64,000 bases of DNA. Source: Sphingomonas sp. H160509. GTDB taxonomy: Bacteria > Pseudomonadota > Alphaproteobacteria > Sphingomonadales > Sphingomonadaceae. Below the pieces are notes generated by a model that had not been told where the DNA came from, made no database searches, and worked only from the letters and a program-made list of their open reading frames with translations. The position numbers were made by a program, and so were the translations under genes. The DNA lies in NCBI RefSeq assembly GCF_024124765.2, contig NZ_JAMXSR020000002.1, forward strand, positions 3,430,001 through 3,494,000, given 5' to 3'. Position 1 is the first letter of the stretch. Every line of letters begins with the position of its first letter. Shown here piece by piece: positions 47,267 to 56,671 of the stretch.

Positions 47267-48412
47267 TCAGCGGGCGACGGAAAGGCGGTAGATCATCGCG
47301 TGATGATACGGCTTGCCCGAATCGACACGCGCGGAAACGAAGTTCGGCTTGTTGGGCGCATCGGGGAATTTCTGTGGTTCGAGCGCGATGCCGTCGCCCA
47401 TCCGGTACAGATGGCCCTTCTTGCCGATGAACGTGCCGTCCAGGAAATTGCCCGTATAGAACTGCACACCGGGCTCGGTCGTCAGGACTTCGAGCACGCG
47501 GCCCGAGACGGGATCCTCCAGCCGCGCGGCCAGTTCGGGCTTGGCGGTCAGACCCTTGTCGAGCGCGAAATTATGGTCGTAGCCATGGCCGTAGCGGATC
47601 TGCTGGTCGCGACCATCGCGGATGCCCTCGCCGACGATGCGGCCGTTGCGGAAATCGAACACCGTGCCGGCGACGGGCTGCAGCGTACCGGTCGGAATCA
47701 GCTTGTCGTCGACCGGCGTGATCGCCTTGGCGGGGATCGTCAGCCGGTGGCCATACGCGCCCATCGCCGAGCCTTCGCCGCCGAGATCGAAGATGCCGTG
47801 GTTGGTCATGTTGACGATCGTGGGCTTGTCGGTCTTCGCGTCATACGCGATGCCGAGATTGCCGGCTTCGTCGAGCGTATAGGTGACGGTGACGTCCAGG
47901 TTGCCGGGATAGCCGGAATCGCCGTCCGGGCTGCGGTAGCCCAGCACGAGCGTAGCGGTCGGGCCGTTCGTCGCCGAGACGATCTTCCAGGCGACTTTGT
48001 CGAAGCCCTTCCCGCCGCCGTGCAGCGAATTGACCTTGTCGTTGAGCGGCAACTGGTACGGCGTGCCGTCCAGCGTGAAGCGGCCACCGGCGATGCGATT
48101 GGCGAAACGGCCGACCGTCACGCCAAAGAAATTGGGATGATCGACGTAGGAAGCGAGGTCGTCATAGCCGAGCATGACGTCCGCGATCTTTCCGTTGCGG
48201 TCCGGGCCCATCAGCGATTGCAGCGTCGCGCCGTATGACAGGATGCGCGCGGAGACGCCATGCGCGTTGCTGAGCGTCACGGCCTCGATCGCGGTACCGT
48301 CCTTGAGCGTACCGGCAGGCGTGCGCTTCGCCTCTGCCGCGTCGGCCGCGTGCGCCGAAAGCGCTGCCAGCAAGGTTGCCACGATGATCCCCGACTTTGT
48401 GATTGCGCGCAT
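47267..48412 (-). CDS. galM: Aldose 1-epimerase, periplasmic
   Basis: Interconverts alpha and beta anomers of sugars. A signal peptide (MRAITKSGIIVATLLAALSAHA) leads to a 381-aa mutarotase. The conserved FGVTVGRFANRI, HGGGKGFDKVAW, TNHGIFDLGG, YDHNF and GIALEPQKFPDAPN include the catalytic His and Glu. It starts the minus-strand galM-dehydratase operon, 24 bases ahead of the dehydratase. Confidence 0.9.
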   Translation of the reverse strand: MRAITKSGIIVATLLAALSAHAADAAEAKRTPAGTLKDGTAIEAVTLSNAHGVSARILSYGATLQSLMGPDRNGKIADVMLGYDDLASYVDHPNFFGVTVGRFANRIAGGRFTLDGTPYQLPLNDKVNSLHGGGKGFDKVAWKIVSATNGPTATLVLGYRSPDGDSGYPGNLDVTVTYTLDEAGNLGIAYDAKTDKPTIVNMTNHGIFDLGGEGSAMGAYGHRLTIPAKAITPVDDKLIPTGTLQPVAGTVFDFRNGRIVGEGIRDGRDQQIRYGHGYDHNFALDKGLTAKPELAARLEDPVSGRVLEVLTTEPGVQFYTGNFLDGTFIGKKGHLYRMGDGIALEPQKFPDAPNKPNFVSARVDSGKPYHHAMIYRLSVAR

Positions 48413-48466
48413 TCCGGTTCCCGTCCTTATTCGTCCGACGCCGTTGACGCGCCTTGTGTGGCTATA

Positions 48467-48477
48467 TAGTCGGACAA
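48467..48477. promoter_or_regulatory. GntR/FadR-type operator in the galM-transporter gap
   Basis: TAGTCGGACAA matches TNGTNNNACNA, the FadR-subfamily GntR consensus, at all six fixed bases. Symmetrical AT-rich flanks (ATATAG and CAATATAT) extend it. It sits between the divergent galM and transporter genes. The same motif recurs at 49898-49908. Confidence 0.55.
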
Positions 48478-48548
48478 TATATTTCTGGGCAAGCCTTGCG
48501 GGAAAAGACTGTTGCAGTCACCGACAGGGCACGGAGGATGAAACGACT

Positions 48549-49873
48549 ATGGCGATGCCGATACAGACGCAAAAAGCCCGCTGACGCCGGGGCGGTGCAT
48601 GCCGCGGGAGGCGCGCCGAGCTATCGATCCGCGCTCACGTTGCTCGCCAGCCTGTTCTTCATGTGGGGCTTCATCACGGTCATCAACAACACGCTGCTGC
48701 CGCATCTGCGCAGCGTGTTCGACCCTCAGCTATACGCAGACCACGCTGATCGAGAGCGTCTGGTTCATCGCGTATTTCTTTGCGTCGATCCCGTCGGCCA
48801 AGCTGATCGAGCGGGTCGGCTATCAGCGCGCGATGGTGTTCGGGCTCGGGCTGATGGCGGTCGGCGCATTGATGATGGTGCCCGCCGCGCGGCTGCCGTC
48901 GTACGGCGTGACGCTGGTCGCGCTGTTCGTGATCGCGAGTGGCATCACGCTGCTGCAGGTTGCGGCGAATCCCTACGTCGCCGTCGTTGGTCCGCCCGAG
49001 ACAGCGTCGTCGCGGCTGAACCTCGTGCAGGCGTTCAATTCGGCGGGCGCAACACTCGCGCCGCTGTTCGGTGGCTACCTGATCCTGGGTCGTTCGACCT
49101 CCGGCACGGCAGCCGCCGGTTCAACCGCGGTGCTGACGCAGGCCGAGCGGATTGCCGACGCGCAGTCAGTGGTGCTGCCCTATCTGATCGTCGCGGCCGT
49201 GCTGGTCGTGCTGGCGATCGTGATCGCGCGCTTCCCGCTGCCCGCGATGGGGTCTGCGACGCAGCGTTCGGCGAAGGCGGATCGCAAGGGCCAGTCGCTC
49301 TGGTCGCATCGCAACCTCGTATTCGGCATCCCGGCGATCTTCATTTATCTGATAGCCGAAATTGGTGTCGCCAACCTGTTCATCAATTTCGTCAGCCAAC
49401 CGAACATCGGCAACCTGACGCACGAGCAGGCATCGCATTACCTGTTCATCCTGTGGGGCGGGATGATGGTCGGCCGCCTGATCGGCAGCGTGGTGATGCG
49501 CACGATCCCTGCCGAGCGCGTGCTGGCGTTTGCGAGCATCGGCGCCTGCGTCGTGATGCTTATCGCTACTTTCACCACAGGGCACGTCGCGATGTGGGCG
49601 CTGATCTCCGTCGGTCTGTTCCACTCGATCATGTTCCCGACGATCTTCACGCTCGGCATCAAGGGGCTTGGGCCGCTCACCGAGGAAGGGTCGGGCCTGC
49701 TCATCATGGCGATCGCAGGCGGCGCGCTAGTCATCGTCCAGGGCTGGCTCGCAGATACCTACGGTCTCCAGAACTCGTTCCTGCTGACCGCGGCGTGCGA
49801 ACTCTACGTGTTGTTCTACGCCGTGTGGGGATCGCGGACGACCAACGCGTTGCCGGAACAAGCGGTGCGCTAA
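48549..49873 (+). CDS. FucP-type sugar:H+ symporter (two frameshifts)
   Basis: Inner-membrane sugar transporter of the FucP branch of the major facilitator superfamily. LASLFFMWGFITVINNTLLPHL, YFFASIPSAKLIERVGYQRAM and LLQVAANPYVAVVGPPETASSRLNLVQAFNSAG are hallmarks. ATG 48549 follows GGAGG by about nine bases. An extra A in the AAAAA at about 48571-48575 and an extra C near 48724-48726 shift the frame; correction gives 440 aa. It probably brings in the sugar used by the adjacent catabolic genes. Confidence 0.87.
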
Positions 49874-49897
49874 AGGACCAACACTCTCAGATCCTCG

Positions 49898-49908
49898 TGG
49901 TCTGACAA
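49898..49908. promoter_or_regulatory. Second GntR/FadR-type operator, upstream of the FAH gene
   Basis: TGGTCTGACAA also matches TNGTNNNACNA at all six fixed positions, about 130 bases before the AraD1-type gene. Two matches in about 300 intergenic bases of one pathway are more than expected by chance. No GntR gene lies in the window. Confidence 0.5.
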
Positions 49909-50035
49909 TTAGCCGACCGGTTAGTGTCTCTTGCGTAGTTGAGTAAGGTTCAAAGTAGCACGATCGGATCGCTAGCGGCTGTAATCAGTCCGAGTAATAG
50001 GGTATACCCTTCGCCCGTCAGCAGGAGAAGTAGAA

Positions 50036-51032
50036 GTGACCAGTTTGCGCCTATTGCAGCATCGCGCAGCGGACGGCACGCGGTCGGTGATCGCCGCTAC
50101 CGACAAGGGCGCAAGCCTTGTCCCGGGCGTGGACAGCGTCCGTGAACTTGCAGCGCGCGCGATCGCGGCGGGCACCGATCTTGCGACGGCGGTTCGGGCT
50201 TGCGGGACCGGCGCGGCAGTCGACATCGCCGCCGAACTTGCCGCCGGCCGCCTGCTCTCGCCGATCGATCACGGCGATTCCGCACATCTCATCATGACCG
50301 GCACCGGGCTGACGCATCTCGGCTCTGCGGAAGGGCGCGACAAGATGCACCGCGCTGCGGCCGCAGCCGAAACCCTGACGGATTCGATGCGCATGTTCCT
50401 CGACGGCGTTGCAGGCGGCAAGCCCGCGGCGGGCGAGACGGGTCAGCAGCCCGAATGGTTCTACAAGGGCGACGGATCGGGTCTCGTCGGGCCCGGCGGC
50501 GCACTTATCAGCCCCGCGTTCGCGCAAGACGGCGGCGAGGAGCCCGAGCTCGCCGGCATCTACCTGATCGGCCCGGACGGTACGCCGTACCGCCTTGGCC
50601 TCTGTCTCGCCAACGAGTTCAGCGATCACGTGACCGAGCGGCATAATTACCTCTGGCTCGCGCATTCGAAGCTGCGTCAGGCGGCGCTGGGTCCGGAATT
50701 GCTGACCGGCCCAATTCCCGACCATGTCGAGGGCATGAGCCGCATCCACCGCGACGGTGCGGTGCTTTGGGAAAAGCCGTTCCTCTCGGGGGGAGGCGAA
50801 CATGTCGCACACGATCGCCAACCTCGAGGCGCATCACTTCAAATACGACCTGTTTCGCCGGCCGGGCGACGTTCACGTCCATTTCTTCGGGACGGCGACG
50901 TTGTCGTTCAGCGAAGGCGTGACGACCCGGGAGGGCGACGTTTTCGAGATCGAGGCGGCGCCGTTCACGCTGCCGTTGCGCAACACGCTGGCCAAGGCCT
51001 CGCCGTCGCCGGTCGGCGTCCGTGCACTGTGA
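50036..51032 (+). CDS. AraD1/GguC-like FAH-family protein (one frameshift)
   Basis: A 331-aa FAH-fold protein resembling the AraD1/GguC group found with sugar-acid operons. RLLQHRAADGTRSVIA at the start and the metal-binding ELAGIYLIGPDGTPYRLGLCLANEFSDHVTE are group features. It probably acts on a 2-keto-3-deoxy pentonate-type intermediate. GTG 50036 has AGGAG nine bases upstream. An extra G near 50790-50795 shifts the frame at PFLSGEANMSHT. It is on the same strand as the transporter, with a GntR-type site before it. Confidence 0.78.
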
Positions 51033-51034
51033 AA

Positions 51035-52436
51035 TCAGCCGCGCTGAGGTAGAGTCAGGCGGACTAGCAGGCCGCCAAGGACGGAGGAGCGATCGAGCGT
51101 CACCGTGCCCCCGTTCAGTTCGGCGAGTTCGCGCGTGATCGACAGTCCGAAGCCGTGTCCGTCGCCGCGTTCGTCGAGACGACGGCCGGGCAGGACGGCT
51201 TGTGCCATCGCCGTGTCGTCGAGACCTTGGCCGTCGTCGGCAATTTCCAGCGTGACCGTGCCATCGATCGGGTTCGCCGTGATCGAAAGCGCGGCGCGCG
51301 CGTGACGCCAGGCGTTGTCGAGGAGGTTGCCGATCATCTCGTCGAGATCCTGCGGGTCGATTGCGACGGCAAGGTTGGCGGGAATCGCGATGTCGACCGT
51401 CATCGGGCGATCGGCGTGGATGCGGTGCAAGACTGCGACGAGATCGGCAACGGCGGGGGCGATCAGCGTCCGGGTGCGAGCGCCGCCGGTCGCATCCGCG
51501 CGAGCGCGACCGAGGTGATGGCGGACTCGCCGATCGATCTGCTCGACCATGTCGCGGACGTCTGCGTCGGCGTTCGCTTCGGCTAGCTTGAGCGAGAGCG
51601 CGGCGAGGGGGGGTCTTCAGCCCGTGCGCTAGGTTGGCAACGTGCTGGCGGGCGTGCGCAAGCCCGGCCGCGTTCTGGTCGATCAGTGCGTTGAGTTCCG
51701 CAACGAGCGGTTGCAATTCCCCGGGCTGGTCATCGGGGACGTGGCGCTCGGTTCCGGCGCGAACGGCGGCGAGCGCTGTCCGGAGATCGCGCAGGGGACG
51801 CAAGCCGAAGCGGAGCTGCACCAGCGTCGCGAGCGCGAGTCCGGCGCCGAGCAAGGCGAGCGAGCCAAGCAGGGGGATCATCGCCTCGCGCAGTGGCTCC
51901 TCGACGATCCGGCGAGGGCCGATCGCTGTGATCGTCACCGTGCCGCGCGGCGTGACGACGTCCATGTCGCGCGAGTGCAGCCGCTCGCCGCTCCTATCGC
52001 GCGCTTCGCCAGGGTGGATTTGATGGTCTTCATGCCCGCCGGGGCCGGGTGGAAGCGGGCGCTCGTCATTTCGAGTTAGAGCTGGCGGCGGCGGTGGAAT
52101 AGTTAAGGCTGGCTTTGAAATAATTGGGGGCGGGGTCGTGCCGCTATCGAAGCGACCGGCGGGACCTTCGACCTGCCATGACCAGTCGGACCCGGGTTCG
52201 CCGAACTCGGGCAGGTCGATCGCGCGCATCCGGTCTAGCGTAGCATCGGGGCGGACCGCGCGCGCCAGCACCGCGACCTGCGCGTCGAGGCGCTCGTCGA
52301 GCCCGCGCGTGACGAAGCGTTCGAGGACGTGGCCGATCGTGACGCCGGCGAACAGGAGCGCGACTCCCGTCGACAGCGCGGCGATCGCGAGCATTCGGCC
52401 GAAGAGGGAGCGGGGGATGAGGCGGAGACGTGTCAC
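51035..52436 (-). CDS. Sensor histidine kinase (one frameshift)
   Basis: A 466-aa membrane kinase. TM1 is at about 13-35, a proline-rich periplasmic loop follows (PPPPPAL), then TM2 at about 183-205 and HAMP. The H-box is LAHGLKTP, the N box MIGNLLDNAWRHA, G boxes DDGQGLD and GHGFGLS. An extra C (seven G at 51607-51613) breaks the frame inside the H-box; correcting it gives KTPLAALSLK. It faces its regulator across a family E repeat. Confidence 0.85.
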
Positions 52437-52480
52437 TGCGCCTGCTTATCCAAGCGAGACGATCCGTACTTTACACGGCA

Positions 52481-52582
52481 TCCTAGCGAAGGCTGGGGCC
52501 CAGCTGGAAAGGTTTTTAAAATGATGGGCATCGCTCCGTTAGCGACGTCCCCCAATTGGGCCCCGGCCTTCGCCGGGGTGGT
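52481..52582. repeat. Bipartite inverted repeat, family E, copy 3 (diverged)
   Basis: The right arm ccccaattgggccccggcct continues into tcgccggggtgg, matching other family E copies. The left arm (agcgaaggctggggcccagc) is diverged, so pairing is weaker. It lies between the regulator and kinase genes. Confidence 0.6.
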
Positions 52583-52605
52583 GGATGTGGTTTGCAGAGC
52601 CTTCA

Positions 52606-53271
52606 TCAGGAACCATCCGCCGTAAGCCGATACCCGCGACCCCGCACCGTTTCGATCATCTGCGCACCGATCTTACGTCGTAACCGACCGATTATCACCT
52701 CGATCGAGTTCGAGTCGACGTCCGCGTCGCCTTCGTAGACGCGCTCGATCAGGTCTGCGCGTTCGATGACGACTTCACGGCGGAGCATCAGCGCGGACAG
52801 CACCCGCCATTCGAACGCGGTGAGTTTCAGCGGCAGGCCGTTCAGCTCGAACGTGCCGAGTTGCGCGTCGAACGTCAGCGGCCCGCACGTGACTCGCGCC
52901 GCCGCATGGCCAGCCGCGCGGCGAACCAGCGCGCGCAGCCGCATCACGACCTCCTCGACATGGAACGGCTTCACGACATAATCGTCGGCTCCGGCCTTGA
53001 ACCCCTCGACCTTTTCCGACCACCCGTCGCGCGCGGTGAGGATCAGGACGGGCAGGTCGCGTCCCGCCGCGCGCCAGTCGCGCAAGACCGATAGTCCATC
53101 GCGCTTGGGCAGGCCAAGGTCGAGCACCGCCGCGTCGTACAGTTCGGTTGCACCCAGATGGCCGCCATCCTCGCCGTTGGTCGCGACGTCGACCGCGAAA
53201 TGCTCCGCGCGCAACGCCCGCGCCAGCCCGTCGGCGATCGCCGCATCGTCCTCGACCAATAATACCCGCAT
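52606..53271 (-). CDS. OmpR-family response regulator
   Basis: A 221-aa regulator. It opens MRVLLVEDDAAIADG, phospho-acceptor is D51 in VLDLGLPKRDG, and KPF ends the receiver. The winged helix has LTAFEWRVLSALM and ends RGRGYRL. Frame intact. It precedes the kinase on the same strand and is divergent from an exported protein at 53384, a plausible target. Confidence 0.9.
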   Translation of the reverse strand: MRVLLVEDDAAIADGLARALRAEHFAVDVATNGEDGGHLGATELYDAAVLDLGLPKRDGLSVLRDWRAAGRDLPVLILTARDGWSEKVEGFKAGADDYVVKPFHVEEVVMRLRALVRRAAGHAAARVTCGPLTFDAQLGTFELNGLPLKLTAFEWRVLSALMLRREVVIERADLIERVYEGDADVDSNSIEVIIGRLRRKIGAQMIETVRGRGYRLTADGS

Positions 53272-53383
53272 GTCCGTTTCCCTATGCCTGAGACCCCAAC
53301 GGAAACTGAACGGCTTGGTTCAGCGGGCGTCGGCAGCGTGCGCCTACACGGTGATTCGTCAACCAATGAGAGGAACGACGCAC

Positions 53384-54041
53384 GTGACCGAACATTCCCA
53401 TATCGCGCCGAACAAGCGCTTCAATCTCCGCCGCAATCGCCTGGCACTCGCCGCGGCTGGTTTGCTGGTGGTCGGCGGTGCAGCGGGTGCCGTCACGGTT
53501 GCCGCCACGCGCCCGAGCGTGACGATGGCGCCCGCCATGCCAACCGCGATCCGTTCGCTCCAGTCCGACGGCATCGTCACGATCCGCGGCAAGGTTGCCG
53601 AGACCTACGGCAACAAGTTCGTGATGGCCGACCGAACCGGTCGCGCGCTGGTCGATCTGGGTCGTGAAGGCGACGGCAGCAACTTGGTCGCGGCCGGTCA
53701 GCCGGTGACGATCCAGGGTCGGTTCGAGGATGGCTTCGTCCACGCCTCGTTCCTGGTGGCACCCGGTGGCAAGGTAACGGCGCTCGGCCCGGTCGGCGGC
53801 CCGCCGCGTGGCCCGCATGGTCCTGGTGGCCCGGGACGCGACGGTCCGGGGCGTGATGGCCCTGGTGGTCCGGGCGGTCCGGGTGGTCCGGAAGGTCCTG
53901 GGGCTCCCGGCGGTCCGGGTGCTCCTCCGCCGCCGCCGGCGGGGTATGGCGCCCCCGCCGCCGCCAGTGGCTAACGGTGCAGTCGCTCCCGCACCTGTTG
54001 CTCCTCCGATCGGGGTTCCGACGACCGCGCCGGCCCGCTAG
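53384..54041 (+). CDS. Exported protein with collagen-like Gly-Pro repeats (one frameshift)
   Basis: A 218-aa protein. A basic N-terminus and one hydrophobic helix (LALAAAGLLVVGGAAGAVTVAA) precede a small beta-rich domain (IRGKVAETYGNKFVMADRTGRALVDLG) resembling DUF5666/OB-fold stress-exported domains. About 17 Gly-X-Y-like units with Pro follow, then a Pro/Ala tail. GTG 53384 has AGAGGA upstream; ATG 53366 is possible. An extra base near 53947-53955 truncates it; correction extends it to 54041. Divergent from the response regulator by 112 bases. Function unknown. Confidence 0.65.
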
Positions 54042-54088
54042 GGTACGCCGGCGACCTGATGCCGTCCGCCTGACGACCACAATACTAG

Positions 54089-54120
54089 CGCGGGGCCGGT
54101 ATCATGCCGGCTCCGCGTTA
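54089..54120. terminator. Hairpin between two convergent genes
   Basis: CGCGG-G-GCCGG pairs with CCGGC-T-CCGCG (11 bp with one wobble), loop of seven, then TTAT. It lies directly beside the stop of the minus-strand gene and after the collagen-like gene. It may act on the plus strand. Confidence 0.5.
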
Positions 54121-54339
54121 TCGCCGTATCGGTGCGGTCCGGAGCTGTTGACGGTGCAGCACCGGTTCGGGCGGGCGGACCCAGTAGCGGCCGGTCACGA
54201 TCAGCGGCAGCGCGAGCAGCAGGCCCGCACCGACATCCCAGACGCCGTCGCCGATCAGCCCGGCACCGAGCCCCGCGACGGTCGACACGCCGAGCAGGAT
54301 CGGCAGCGCGAAGATCTGGCCGTTGGTCTTGTGAGTCAT
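54118..54339 (-). CDS. Small two-helix membrane protein
   Basis: A 73-aa protein with two hydrophobic segments (ALPILLGVSTVAGLGAGLIG and VGAGLLLALPLIVTGRYWV) and a basic tail. Its ATG overlaps the PepSY gene stop by four bases, so it is a likely partner of that protein. No named family recognised. Confidence 0.65.
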   Translation of the reverse strand: MTHKTNGQIFALPILLGVSTVAGLGAGLIGDGVWDVGAGLLLALPLIVTGRYWVRPPEPVLHRQQLRTAPIRR

Positions 54340-55523
54340 GCGATTTCTCCCGCCATCACGACTTCGCGGACGCGCTGGTCGCTCGGACCGCCGCGACGAC
54401 GCAGCCAAAGATACAGCCCGCTGCCGAGCACGATGATCGTCAATATGTCGAAGATGGCCCAGATGATCTTCATCGCGAGGCCGCCGTAATTCCCGAAGTG
54501 CAGCGGCTGTGCGAGCAGCATCGCCTGCATGTACCACGGCATCGGCACGACTGCGTCGAGCCGTCCGGTCGCGGCATCGACGAAGCCGGGCAGCAACATC
54601 TTCGACGTCAGCGGCGTCGCGCCTTTCAGGAAGACGGCGTAGTGATGGTGACTGCTGAAGACGACGCCGGGGAAGGCGATGAACTGCGGCTTCATCTCGG
54701 GCGCCTCGCGCTGCACCGCGTCGAGCGCGGCCTGGACCGAGGCGCGCTGGGCCGGCAGTGGCGTGCGTGCCTCGCTGGCGATGATCTCTGCAAGGCCGTT
54801 AGCCTTCCAGATACCGGTGATCGGCACGACGAAGGTGTTGATCGTGCCCGTCACGCCGACGACGCTCGCCCAGGCGAGCGTGACGATGCCGAGGAGATTG
54901 TGGCGATCGAGCCAGCCGAGCCGCTTGCTGCGCCCGCGACGCAAGGTGCCGAAGTCGAGCTTGGACATGAACGGCGCGTAGAGCACGACACCCGAGACGA
55001 TCGCGGCGAAGAAGAGCAGGCCCATCACGCCGAGGAAGATCTCCGCCCAGAAGCCGAGGAACATGTCGGTGTGGAGCTTCAGGATGAACGCCATCACGCC
55101 GGGGAAATAGGGCGGCATCTTCGTACCGGTGCGCGCATCGAACGCGAGGAAGTGCATCGCTGCGGGGGCGGCATCGGGCGTCGGGCCGGTCGTGACGTAG
55201 ACGATCGGGCGCTCGTCGTCGAAGCTGACGTAGAGCGGAATTTCGCCGGGGGCGGCCTTTGCCGCGCGGCCGAGAATGGCGTCGAGCGACAGCGACGGCG
55301 TGCTTGCCGGCAGCGTTGCCATGGGCGCGGGCGGATCGAGCCAGCCGTCGATTTCCTTGTCGAAGATCAGCGGCAGGCCGGTCACGCACAGCATCAGCAG
55401 GAATGCGGTGCAGATCAGGCTCGTCCATTTGTGGACGAGATACCAGGTCTTGATCGTGCCGCGGGTCATGCGCGGGGGAGTGGTTTCGATGAGGGGTATG
55501 ATCTGCTGGGCGGTCACGGGCAC
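54336..55523 (-). CDS. PepSY-associated transmembrane protein
   Basis: A 395-aa inner-membrane protein. Four main helices surround two periplasmic regions; conserved His lie in YLVHKWTSLI, FILKLHTDMFLG, LDRHNLLGIV and LAQPLHFGNYGG, suitable for heme ligation. This family includes siderophore-iron reductases and often accompanies TonB-dependent receptors. GTG 55523 or ATG 55469 could be the start. It leads the small two-helix gene. No receptor gene is adjacent. Confidence 0.85.
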   Translation of the reverse strand: MPVTAQQIIPLIETTPPRMTRGTIKTWYLVHKWTSLICTAFLLMLCVTGLPLIFDKEIDGWLDPPAPMATLPASTPSLSLDAILGRAAKAAPGEIPLYVSFDDERPIVYVTTGPTPDAAPAAMHFLAFDARTGTKMPPYFPGVMAFILKLHTDMFLGFWAEIFLGVMGLLFFAAIVSGVVLYAPFMSKLDFGTLRRGRSKRLGWLDRHNLLGIVTLAWASVVGVTGTINTFVVPITGIWKANGLAEIIASEARTPLPAQRASVQAALDAVQREAPEMKPQFIAFPGVVFSSHHHYAVFLKGATPLTSKMLLPGFVDAATGRLDAVVPMPWYMQAMLLAQPLHFGNYGGLAMKIIWAIFDILTIIVLGSGLYLWLRRRGGPSDQRVREVVMAGEIA

Positions 55524-55584
55524 ACAGGTACAGATTTGATAACGATGTGCAATAGCGGTGTTGGGGTTAGGGGCTTACCAGCTG

Positions 55585-55709
55585 ATCCTCCCCCGCCAGG
55601 GGGAGGTGGCTGTCGCTTGCCAGACGGAGGGGGGGTTAGGGTTACAGTGGTTGCGCGTTCCTTCCCCTCCGTCACCTTCGGTGCCACCTCCCGCTGGCGG
55701 GGGGAGGAT
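55585..55709. repeat. Bipartite inverted repeat, family A, copy 3
   Basis: The left arm atcctcccccgccaggggga and the right arm cctcccgctggcggggggag are complementary, with cagacggagggg/ccctccgtcacc inside. It ends eight bases before the SDR stop. Confidence 0.78.
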
Positions 55710-55716
55710 TAGGGGG

Positions 55717-56612
55717 TTAGGCCACCCCTGCGCCGCCGGTAACGCCGTAGACTTCACCCGTGATGTAGCTGCCCTCCTGCGAGGCTAGCAGCACGTACAC
55801 AGGGGCGATCTCCACCGGCTGGCCGGGACGGCCGAAATGGCTCTTTGAACCGAACGTCTCGAGCGTTTCCTGTGGTTGGCCGCCGCTGGGCTGAAGCACC
55901 GTCCAGAATGGGCCCGGCGCGACGACGTTGGCGCGGATGCCCTTCTCGATCAGCTGCTTGGCGAGACCCTTGGTATACGCGACGATCGCCGCCTTGGTGG
56001 TCGCATAGTCGAGCAGATTGTCCGACGGGTCATAGCCCTGCACCGACGCGGTCGTGACTATCGCCGCGCCGACGGGGAGATGCGGGACGGCGGCCTGCAC
56101 GAACCAGTGCAGCGCATAGACGTTGGTCTTCATCGTCTGGTCAAAATCGTCGGTCGAGATGTCGGCGACGGTCGGCCGCGTCTGCTGGCGCCCGGCGTTG
56201 ACGACCAGCACGTCGAGACCGCCGAACGTATCGACCGTCTGCTGGACCGCGGCGCGGCAGAATGCCTCGTCCTTGACGTCGCCTGGCAGCGCGAGCGCCT
56301 TGCGCCCTTCCGCCTCGATCAGCGCGACGACTTCTTTCGCATCCGCCTCTTCGGCGGGGGAGATAGACGATCGCGACGTCGGCGCGTTCGCGGGCATAGG
56401 CGATCGCTGCGGCACGACCGATGCCGCTGTCGCCGCCGGTGATGAGCGCTTTGCGCCCCGCCAGCTTGCCCGAGCCCGTGTAGCTGGTCTCGCCGTGATC
56501 GGGCTTCGGGTCCATCTTCGACGCGATCCCCGGTGCTTCCTGCGGCTGTTGCGGGAAGGGGGGGCTGCGGATATTGCGTGCGCGGATCCTGCATCGTGAG
56601 CCGGTCAGCCAT
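55717..56612 (-). CDS. SDR-family oxidoreductase with N-terminal extension (two frameshifts)
   Basis: A 297-aa short-chain dehydrogenase of the YghA/stress type. A Pro/Gln-rich leader of about 45 residues (MADRLTMQDPRTQYPQPP) precedes the cofactor site TGGDSGIGRA. VNAGRQQT, the Ser of TTASVQGY and YATTK are present. Extra C on the minus strand near 56557-56563 and 56356-56360 shift the frame. It is 60 bases downstream of the OFA transporter gene. Homologues are usually induced in general stress. Confidence 0.82.
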
Positions 56613-56671
56613 GGGTCGCTCCTGTAAAGATTGAGCAGGGGCAACCCATGTCGGCGCGGATAGGTTGCGTG

